Assembly (NCBI RefSeq): GCF_003667525.1
Contig: NZ_RCUW01000003.1
Location: 248,001 to 312,000 of the forward strand
Length of the DNA stretch: 64,000 nucleotides
From: Mycetocola_B reblochoni
GTDB taxonomy: Bacteria > Actinomycetota > Actinomycetes > Actinomycetales > Microbacteriaceae
Direction: 5' to 3'
Made by a program: the position numbers and the translations under genes. The notes beneath the pieces are model-generated. The model did no database searches, had not been told where the DNA came from, and was given only the letters and a program-made list of their open reading frames with translations. Positions 58,471 through 64,000 of the stretch are shown in pieces (position 1 is the first letter of the stretch; each line of letters opens with the position of its first letter).

Positions 58471-58535
58471 GAATGATGCTGCGTGTTCCGCGGGCGGACG
58501 GCGCCCGAGGGCACTCGCGGCCCCGAGGACGACGA

Positions 58536-58566
58536 AGGCGGGCGGGGACCATGTCCCCGCCCGCCT
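58536..58566. terminator. Bidirectional terminator
   Basis: A perfect 14-bp stem with loop CAT lies between the O-methyltransferase (plus) and the GlsB-type gene (minus). Confidence 0.8.
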
Positions 58567-58580
58567 CCTGCTGCGTCATC

Positions 58581-58847
58581 TCACTTGGTGGACTTGCGCC
58601 CCGTGATCGCCCCATAGATCAGCAGGACGATGATCGCCCCGCCGATGGCGAGGGCCCAGGTGCTCAACGACCAGAACTCGTTCAGGTTTGCGTTGAACAC
58701 GATTCCGCCGATCCAGCCTCCGAGCATCGCGCCGACGACACCGAGAATCAGGGTGACGATGATGCCGCCGCCCTGCTTACCCGGCAGAATCGCCTTCGCG
58801 ATCGCTCCGGCAATCAGCCCCAGGATCAGAAATGCAAAAAATCCCAT
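58581..58847 (-). CDS. GlsB/YeaQ/YmgE family small membrane protein
   Basis: 88 residues. Three hydrophobic helices with glycine-rich segments ('FFAFLILGLIAGAIAKAILP', 'GGGIIVTLILGVVGAMLGGW', 'IGGAIIVLLIYGAIT') match the transglycosylase-associated/GlsB stress protein family. It is probably envelope- and stress-related. ATG 58847 has GAGAGGAA upstream, and an open frame to 58991 is rejected. It ends in a basic GRKSTK tail. Confidence 0.88.
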   Translation of the reverse strand: MGFFAFLILGLIAGAIAKAILPGKQGGGIIVTLILGVVGAMLGGWIGGIVFNANLNEFWSLSTWALAIGGAIIVLLIYGAITGRKSTK

Positions 58848-59023
58848 GTTCGTTCCTCTCGTGCAAGGTCCCCAACTCAGGACACGGTGACGAAGCGACA
58901 CTGCGGTGTTTTCGCAGGCACCCCGCCTGGTTCTCCCAGTATGCCGTGCCCCCTCGACATCCGGGGTACCCGGGCGTCCCGGGCGTGGCACGCCGTCGAG
59001 GTGCGCTCCCCCGACAACGAGAG

Positions 59024-59061
59024 ACGGGCCGGACGGGAGAATGATCTCCCGTCCGGCCCGT
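59024..59061 (-). terminator. Terminator of the DUF3117 gene
   Basis: A perfect 17-bp stem with loop ATGA lies 19 bases after the DUF3117 stop. Confidence 0.85.
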
Positions 59062-59080
59062 TCACCGGATCGCGGTCGGA

Positions 59081-59254
59081 CTAGCCCGCCGCGACCACCG
59101 CACCGAGTACCTCGTGCAATTCCTTCGCCTCGTCGTCACTCACGGAGACGACCAGACGGCCCCCACCCTCGAGTGGGACCCGAACGATAATGAGCCGGCC
59201 CTCCTTCACGGCCTCCATCGGTCCGTCGACGGTCCTTGGCTTCATCGCTGCCAT
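59081..59254 (-). CDS. DUF3117 domain protein
   Basis: 57 residues. This tiny actinobacterial family begins 'MKPRTGDGPMEA...' in most members; here 'MKPRTVDGPMEAVKEGRLII' is followed by 'SVSDDEAKELHEVLGAV'. Function unknown. ATG 59254 has AGGGGAG upstream; the frame is open to 59422, but the homology starts at the ATG. It lies downstream of the mannosyltransferase gene and has its own terminator. Confidence 0.9.
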   Translation of the reverse strand: MAAMKPRTVDGPMEAVKEGRLIIVRVPLEGGGRLVVSVSDDEAKELHEVLGAVVAAG

Positions 59255-59378
59255 GCGGCTCCCCTTTCTGGCTGTCCTCCCATGGTATCGGAAAACCGGG
59301 CCGCGACCCGGCCGAGACGCCCAGATGACGCGCGACGCCGCGTCGGGGCGCCGACGCCCGAGCGACGGGTCGGGTCGA

Positions 59379-60650
59379 TCACGGCGGCGTCCAATCGGCG
59401 CCGTCGACGCGCCAGCACGCATCGATCCACCACCACTGCAGGACGATGCACGCGGCGATCAACGCCGTGCGATAGGCGGCGGAGCGGGGCACGGCCAGCA
59501 TCCCCACGACAGGGAACAGCGGCAGCAGCAGCCGGAAGGTCGACGACTGGGGGAAGAACACCGCGAGCAGGTACACGCCGTAGCTGAGCAGCCAGAGCCG
59601 GACCTCGATGCCCATCCGGGCGCCGGCCCGCGAGCGGAGCCCCCAGACGCCGAGCGCGACCAGCGCCGGGACCACGAGCCAGCCCAGCGGAACGCCGACC
59701 CAGCGCTGCGTCCACCAGTCCAGCCCCTGGAACCAGGCGGCGAAGGGGACCAGGTGCTGGTGGCCGATGTACACGCTGCGCCAGGCCAACTCCGTGTCCG
59801 TGTAGGCCGTGACGGACCCCGTGACGGCCCAGGCGATCGCCGGCCAGGCCAGTCCCGCGACACCGCTGAGCGCCGCCGTGACCGCCAGGGTCCACCGTTC
59901 CCTGACGGGGAAGCCGGCCCTCGCCCTCCTGACCATCCGTACGATCCACAGCAGGAGCAGGAACAGCGAGAACGCGAGACCGGTCGGACGGGTGAACGAG
60001 GCGACGACGATGAGCGGCGCCGCGGCGAGGTAATTCCGCCGCATGACGAGGAGAAGCGAGCAGACCAGCAGCAGCGCATGCAGCGATTCGGCGTAGCCGA
60101 GCTGCAGGATGGGCGACACCGGGGCGACCGAGAACAGTGTGGCGCCCACCAGGGCGGTGCCGTGGTCGAGGCGGAGCCGGAGCAGGCGGTACAGCACGAA
60201 CACCGCAGCTGTGGCGCAGGCCACGGAGACGACCACCGCCGCGGCGGCCCAGCCCAGCCCGGTGAGACCCGTCAGCGCCCTGACCACCATCGGATACACC
60301 GGCATGAACGCCCAGGCATTCTCGCCGACGTGGCCGTCGTCGGTGATCGGCAGCTCCGAGGGGTACCCGCTGGCGGCGACGATCTGGTACCACCGCGAAT
60401 CCCACATCGCGGCGAAGTCGGCGTACGACGGGGAGGCCCCCGTCCAGGGGTTGACCTCCTGGTCGCGGGCGAATCCGAGCAGCATCACCGTGGTCAGCAC
60501 GCGCGAGCCCAGCCAGATCAGGCCGAGCTGCACCCACCACGGCCACAGGGCGACGGCCGCGACGGCACGCGAGACCGGACCGCGACGGGCGGAGCCGCCG
60601 GTGGCGGGGCTCACGGGACGACGCGTCGGTGCCGGAACCGGCTCAGCCAT
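59379..60650 (-). CDS. PIG-V-like GT-C membrane mannosyltransferase
   Basis: 423 residues with about nine to eleven hydrophobic segments. The lumenal loop carries 'MWDSRWYQIVAASGYPSELP' and 'AFMPVYPMVVRALTG', matching the PIG-V/GT76 pattern in which an acidic residue (D of WDS) and the FxPxYP motif are conserved. The donor would be a polyprenyl-phosphate sugar and the product an envelope glycolipid or glycan. The 3' end of dapE's reading frame overlaps its start by eight bases, so it is downstream of dapE in one operon. Confidence 0.78.
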   Translation of the reverse strand: MAEPVPAPTRRPVSPATGGSARRGPVSRAVAAVALWPWWVQLGLIWLGSRVLTTVMLLGFARDQEVNPWTGASPSYADFAAMWDSRWYQIVAASGYPSELPITDDGHVGENAWAFMPVYPMVVRALTGLTGLGWAAAAVVVSVACATAAVFVLYRLLRLRLDHGTALVGATLFSVAPVSPILQLGYAESLHALLLVCSLLLVMRRNYLAAAPLIVVASFTRPTGLAFSLFLLLLWIVRMVRRARAGFPVRERWTLAVTAALSGVAGLAWPAIAWAVTGSVTAYTDTELAWRSVYIGHQHLVPFAAWFQGLDWWTQRWVGVPLGWLVVPALVALGVWGLRSRAGARMGIEVRLWLLSYGVYLLAVFFPQSSTFRLLLPLFPVVGMLAVPRSAAYRTALIAACIVLQWWWIDACWRVDGADWTPP

Positions 60651-61752
60651 CGTCGTGGCTCAGCCACGCACGCAGGCTCCGCTCGCACTCGCGGATCTGG
60701 GCGGTCGAGACGCGCTCATCGTCGGCGTGGGCCAGGCTCGGGTCTCCGGGGCCGAAGTTGACGGCGGGGATGCCGAGCGCGGAGAAGCGGGCCACATCGG
60801 TCCAGCCGTACTTGGGGGCGGGCTCGGTGCCGACCGCAGCGACGAACTCGCGTGCCAGCGCCGCGTCGAGGCCGGGCCTCGCGCCCTCCGAACGGTCCAC
60901 GACCGTCACGTCGAAGCCGTCGAAGTACTCGCGCAGCCACGCGATCGCCTGCTCGCTGGACCGGTTCGGCGCGAAGCGGTAGTTGATGTGCACCATGCAC
61001 TCGTCGGGGATGACGTTGCCGGCGACCCCGCCCGAGATGCCGACCGCGTTGAGCCCCTCACGGTAGTCCAGCCCCTCGACGGTGACGGTGGCGGGCTCGA
61101 ACTCGGCGAGGCGCTGCAGGACCGGGGCGATCGCGTGGATCGCGTTCTCGCCCATCCAGGCCCGCGCGGAGTGCGCGCGCCGTCCGAAGGTGCGCACCTC
61201 GATCCGCACGCTGCCGTTGCAGCCTCCCTCGATGGTCGAGTTGCTCGGCTCACCGAGGATCGCGAAGTCGCCGACGACGAGCTCCGGGTGCGCCGCGGCG
61301 AGCACGCCGAGACCGTTGAGCTCGGCGGACACCTCCTCGTTGTCGTACCAGATCCAGGTGATGTCGGCGCTCGGGTCCACGAGGTCGCGGGCGAGACGAA
61401 GCTGCACGGCGACGCCGCCCTTCATGTCGACCGTCCCGCGGCCCCAGAGCATCTCGATGCCCTCGTCGGAGACGTCGGCAGGGATCAGTCTGCTGGGCAC
61501 GTTGTCGTTGATCGGGACCGTGTCGATGTGGCCGGCGATCACCACGCGCCGCTCACGCCCCAGCCGTGTCCTGGCGACGACAGAGTTCCCGTGCCGGACG
61601 ACCTCGAGGTGGGCGCTGCCCCGCAGGAACTCCTCGATCGCGTCGGCGACGGTCCGTTCGTCGCCCGACACGGAGGGGATGTCGCACAGCGCTCGCGTCA
61701 GCTCCACGGAGTCGGCGAGGGGGTCGAGGGCGGTGAACGCAGGATCGGCCAT
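60643..61752 (-). CDS. dapE: Succinyl-diaminopimelate desuccinylase
   Basis: 369 residues, M20 metallopeptidase family. Zinc ligands are seen in 'VVIAGHIDTVPIND' (His, Asp), 'WGRGTVDMKGGVAVQ' (bridging Asp), 'WYDNEEVSAELNG' (catalytic and metal Glu) and 'LGEPSNSTIEGGCNGS'; the C-terminal His is in 'VNFGPGDPSLAHADDERV'. It removes succinate from N-succinyl-LL-DAP, the step after dapC and dapD in lysine/peptidoglycan DAP synthesis. Leaderless -10 (TAGACT ending at -7), divergent from dapD. Confidence 0.94.
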   Translation of the reverse strand: MADPAFTALDPLADSVELTRALCDIPSVSGDERTVADAIEEFLRGSAHLEVVRHGNSVVARTRLGRERRVVIAGHIDTVPINDNVPSRLIPADVSDEGIEMLWGRGTVDMKGGVAVQLRLARDLVDPSADITWIWYDNEEVSAELNGLGVLAAAHPELVVGDFAILGEPSNSTIEGGCNGSVRIEVRTFGRRAHSARAWMGENAIHAIAPVLQRLAEFEPATVTVEGLDYREGLNAVGISGGVAGNVIPDECMVHINYRFAPNRSSEQAIAWLREYFDGFDVTVVDRSEGARPGLDAALAREFVAAVGTEPAPKYGWTDVARFSALGIPAVNFGPGDPSLAHADDERVSTAQIRECERSLRAWLSHDDG

Positions 61753-61758
61753 GACGAC

Positions 61759-61764
61759 AGTCTA
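61759..61764 (-). promoter_or_regulatory. Leaderless -10 element of dapE
   Basis: Minus-strand TAGACT ends at -7 from ATG 61752. It lies in a 58-base gap shared with the dapD promoter. Confidence 0.6.
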
Positions 61765-61798
61765 CGACCGCGGCACGCGCGGGCCCTCCGCCACTGGC

Positions 61799-61804
61799 TA
61801 CCCT
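61799..61804 (+). promoter_or_regulatory. Leaderless -10 element of dapD
   Basis: TACCCT ends at -7 from ATG 61811. The GAGG close to the ATG is too near to act as SD. Confidence 0.6.
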
Positions 61805-61810
61805 TGAGGC

Positions 61811-62773
61811 ATGACCACCACCACCGCATCCTCCGGCACGCCCACGCACGCGTGGGGCTACGGCCTGGCCACCGTCGCGTCCGACGGCACCGTCCTCGAC
61901 ACCTGGTTCCCCGAGCCCGTGCTCGGCCGGATCCCGGAGGGCCGTGACCGCTGGATCGCCCCCGCCGAGATCGAGGCGCTCGCGGCGGCCGACGAGCGGC
62001 GTGCCGTGACGGTCGACGTCGTCACCGTCGAGATCGCGCTCGACGAGGCACCGGCCTCCACCTCCGACGCCTACCTGCGCCTCCACCTGCTCTCACACCT
62101 GCTCGTCGCGCCGAACACGATCAACCTGGACGGCATCTTCGGCCATCTGCCGATCGTCGCGTGGACGAACGCCGGCCCCGTCCACCCCGACGACACGACC
62201 CGGCTGCGGCCGAGCCTGCAGCGCCACGGCATCCAGGTGACGGGCATCGACAAGTTCCCGCGGCTGCTCGACTACGTCACGCCCGAGCGGGTGCGCATCG
62301 CCGACGCCTCCCGTGTCCGACTCGGTGCGCACCTGGCGCCCGGCACCACCGTCATGCACGAGGGCTTCGTCAACTTCAACGCGGGGACGCTCGGCAACTC
62401 CATGGTCGAGGGGCGCATCTCGCAGGGCGTCGTCGTCGGCGAGGGCAGCGACATCGGCGGGGGCGCGTCGATCATGGGAACGCTGTCGGGCGGGGGCACG
62501 GAGCGCGTCACGATCGGTGCGAGGGCCCTGCTCGGTGCGAACGCCGGGATCGGGATCTCCATCGGCGACGACACCGTGGTCGAGGCCGGTCTGTACGTGA
62601 CCGCGGGAACCAAGGTGTCGATCATCGACGGCGGCGAGGCCCGCACGGCGAAGGCGCGCGACCTCTCCGGCGTCGCCAACCTGCTGTTCCGCCGCAACTC
62701 GCTCACCGGTGCAGTGGAGGTGCTGCCCCGCAGCGGCACCGGCATCACGCTCAACGCCGCGCTGCACGCCTAG
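61811..62773 (+). CDS. dapD: Tetrahydrodipicolinate N-succinyltransferase
   Basis: 320 residues, actinobacterial-type DapD. It uses succinyl-CoA and tetrahydrodipicolinate. The C-terminal left-handed beta-helix hexapeptide repeats are clear ('GEGSDIGGGASIMGTLSGGG', 'IGARALLGANAGIGISIGDD', 'VVEAGLYVTAGTKV'), preceded by 'GTTVMHEGFVNFNAGTLGNS' with the conserved EGFVNFNAG acceptor loop. The leaderless ATG is divergent from dapE by 58 bases. A 20-bp hairpin terminator follows. Confidence 0.95.
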   Translation: MTTTTASSGTPTHAWGYGLATVASDGTVLDTWFPEPVLGRIPEGRDRWIAPAEIEALAAADERRAVTVDVVTVEIALDEAPASTSDAYLRLHLLSHLLVAPNTINLDGIFGHLPIVAWTNAGPVHPDDTTRLRPSLQRHGIQVTGIDKFPRLLDYVTPERVRIADASRVRLGAHLAPGTTVMHEGFVNFNAGTLGNSMVEGRISQGVVVGEGSDIGGGASIMGTLSGGGTERVTIGARALLGANAGIGISIGDDTVVEAGLYVTAGTKVSIIDGGEARTAKARDLSGVANLLFRRNSLTGAVEVLPRSGTGITLNAALHA

Positions 62774-62782
62774 GCAATGCCG

Positions 62783-62825
62783 AACGGGCGGGGAGGGAGA
62801 GCGATGCTCTCCCTCCCCGCCCGTT
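62783..62825. terminator. Long bidirectional terminator between dapD and gltA
   Basis: A perfect 20-bp stem with loop GAT, the strongest hairpin in the window, lies ten bases after the dapD stop and between convergent genes. Confidence 0.9.
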
Positions 62826-62873
62826 TCGCTTTCGTTCCGGGCCTCGTCCGCCCCCGGCGCGGCGTGCGAGCGG

Positions 62874-64000
62874 TCAGCGGCGGGGGAAGTCCCTGACCGC
62901 CGAGCCCGTGTAGAGCTGCTGCGGGCGACCGATCTTGGTCTGCGGGTCGGCGTTCATCTCACGCCAGTGGGCGATCCAGCCGGGGAGCCGTCCGATGGCG
63001 AACAGGACGGTGAACATCCGCGTCGGGAAGCCCATCGCCTTGTAGATGACGCCGGTGTAGAAGTCGACGTTGGGGTACAGGCGCCGCTCCTTGAAGTAGT
63101 CGTCCTCGAGGGCGATCTGCTCGAGCTCCTTGGCGAGGTCGAGCATCGGGTCGGAGATGCCGAGGTCCTTGAGCACCTCGTCGGCGCTGTCCTTGACCAG
63201 CTTGGCGCGCGGGTCGTAGTTCTTGTAGACGCGGTGCCCGAAGCCCATGAGCTTCACCCCGTCCTCCTTGTTCTTGACGCGCTCCACGAAGCGCTGCACG
63301 CTCTCGCCGGAGTCACGGATCTGCGCCAGCATCTGGAGGACGGCTTCGTTCGCGCCACCGTGCAGCGGACCCGAGAGGGCGTTGATCCCCGCCGAGACGG
63401 AGGCGTACAGGTTGGCCTTGGTCGAGCCGACCAGCCGCACCGTCGAGGTCGAGGCGTTCTGCTCGTGGTCCTCGTGAAGGATCAGCAGCCGGTCGAGCGC
63501 GCGGGTGAGGACGGGGTTCGACTCGTAGGGCTCGGCCATGGTGCCGAAGTTGAGCCGGAGGAAGTTGTCGACGAAGCCGAGCCGGTTGTCCGGGTACAGG
63601 AAGGCCTGGCCGAGCGACTTCTTGTGCGCGTAGGCGGCGATGACGGGCAGCTTGGCCAGCAGCCGGATCGTCGTCAGCTCGACCTGTTCGGGATCGTTGC
63701 TCGAGGAGCCGTTCTCGTAGTAGGTCGACAGCGCCGAGAGCGCCGAGGAGATCACCGCCATCGGGTGCGCCGTGTGCGGGAGGGCGGAGAAGAAGTGCTT
63801 GAGGTCCTCGTGCAGCAGCGTGTGCCGGCGGATCCGCTCGTCGAAGGCGGCCAGCTCGTCCGCGCTCGGCAGCTCGCCGTAGATGAGGAGCCAGGCGACC
63901 TCGAGGAAGGTGGAGTTCTCCGCCAGCTGCTCGATGGGGTAGCCGCGGTAGCGCAGAATCCCCTCGTCGCCGTCGATGTAGGTGACCTTCGACGCGGTCG
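62874..64000 (-). CDS. gltA: Citrate synthase, C-terminal part (cut by window edge)
   Basis: The frame is open from the edge to its stop at 62874 (about 375 residues of a ~430-residue protein); the N terminus is missing. It condenses oxaloacetate and acetyl-CoA in the TCA cycle. The catalytic residues are in 'GPLHGGANEAVLQML' and 'GFGHRVYKNYDPRAK' (the two His) and 'YPNVDFYTGVIYKAMG' (Asp). 'YIDGDEGILRYRGYPIEQLA' near the edge is the N-terminal signature of type II citrate synthases. The gene converges with dapD. Confidence 0.95.
   Translation of the reverse strand, partial: TASKVTYIDGDEGILRYRGYPIEQLAENSTFLEVAWLLIYGELPSADELAAFDERIRRHTLLHEDLKHFFSALPHTAHPMAVISSALSALSTYYENGSSSNDPEQVELTTIRLLAKLPVIAAYAHKKSLGQAFLYPDNRLGFVDNFLRLNFGTMAEPYESNPVLTRALDRLLILHEDHEQNASTSTVRLVGSTKANLYASVSAGINALSGPLHGGANEAVLQMLAQIRDSGESVQRFVERVKNKEDGVKLMGFGHRVYKNYDPRAKLVKDSADEVLKDLGISDPMLDLAKELEQIALEDDYFKERRLYPNVDFYTGVIYKAMGFPTRMFTVLFAIGRLPGWIAHWREMNADPQTKIGRPQQLYTGSAVRDFPRR

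Overview
The window is 64 kb of high-GC chromosomal DNA from an actinobacterium, most likely order Micrococcales and probably family Microbacteriaceae. The evidence is the codon use, several actinobacteria-restricted small families (DUF3039, DUF3107, DUF3117), the UPF0182/AdnAB gene neighbourhood, the succinylase branch of diaminopimelate synthesis (dapD/dapE), and many leaderless promoters. I cannot place it to genus. There is no prophage, insertion sequence, CRISPR array or rRNA. It looks like core genome with 53 intact protein genes, one gene cut by the right edge, and two tRNAs.

Layout: 53-3005 is the tadA-tadB-tadC part of a Tad pilus operon (minus strand), followed by tRNA-Leu(TAG). 3553-6792 is a manganese uptake operon (lipoprotein, ATPase, permease) converging on its DtxR-family regulator mntR. 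6983-11634 holds DedA, rdgB, rph, murI, pncB and a DUF3039 protein. 11686-15314 is an ABC exporter whose ATPase carries an unusual 440-residue lysine/alanine-rich tail. 15663-20109 is a cell-envelope polymer cluster: nucleotidyltransferase, CDP-alcohol phosphotransferase and two glycosyltransferases. 20227-27960 holds an HtrA-like protease, an aminotransferase/omega-amidase-like pair and a heterodimeric ABC exporter, followed by tRNA-fMet.

29192-51492 is a conserved actinobacterial block. As I recall it, the order matches M. tuberculosis Rv3193c-Rv3211 in outline: UPF0182, Lon-like PDZ protease, zincin-like protein, an RRE/ThiF-like orphan, a UvrD2-like helicase, nudC, a degenerate phosphotransferase, ptsI (probably local), adnB-adnA, DUF3107, a small membrane protein, a ferritin-like protein and rhlE. 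whiB7 and the ABC1 kinase of the mycobacterial locus are absent. 51700-58367 has a PHP phosphoesterase, aminopeptidase P, a stress protein, a soluble MgtE-like protein, mrp, tatB and an O-methyltransferase. 58581-64000 ends with GlsB-type, DUF3117, a PIG-V-like mannosyltransferase, dapE/dapD and the 3' part of citrate synthase.

Expression: twelve genes have a TANNNT hexamer ending exactly at -7 from the start codon with no Shine-Dalgarno, the signature of leaderless transcripts. Ten gene pairs overlap by four bases (GTGA or ATGA), implying translational coupling. Two convergent pairs share a CTAG in which both TAG stops overlap. The most noteworthy items are a predicted dead aminoglycoside-phosphotransferase-fold protein (38521-39825), the histone-H1-like tail on an ABC ATPase (13230-15314), a CDP-alcohol phosphotransferase with Asp-to-His at the fourth motif position (18227-19042), and an orphan leader-peptide-binding/E1-like protein (35097-35894).
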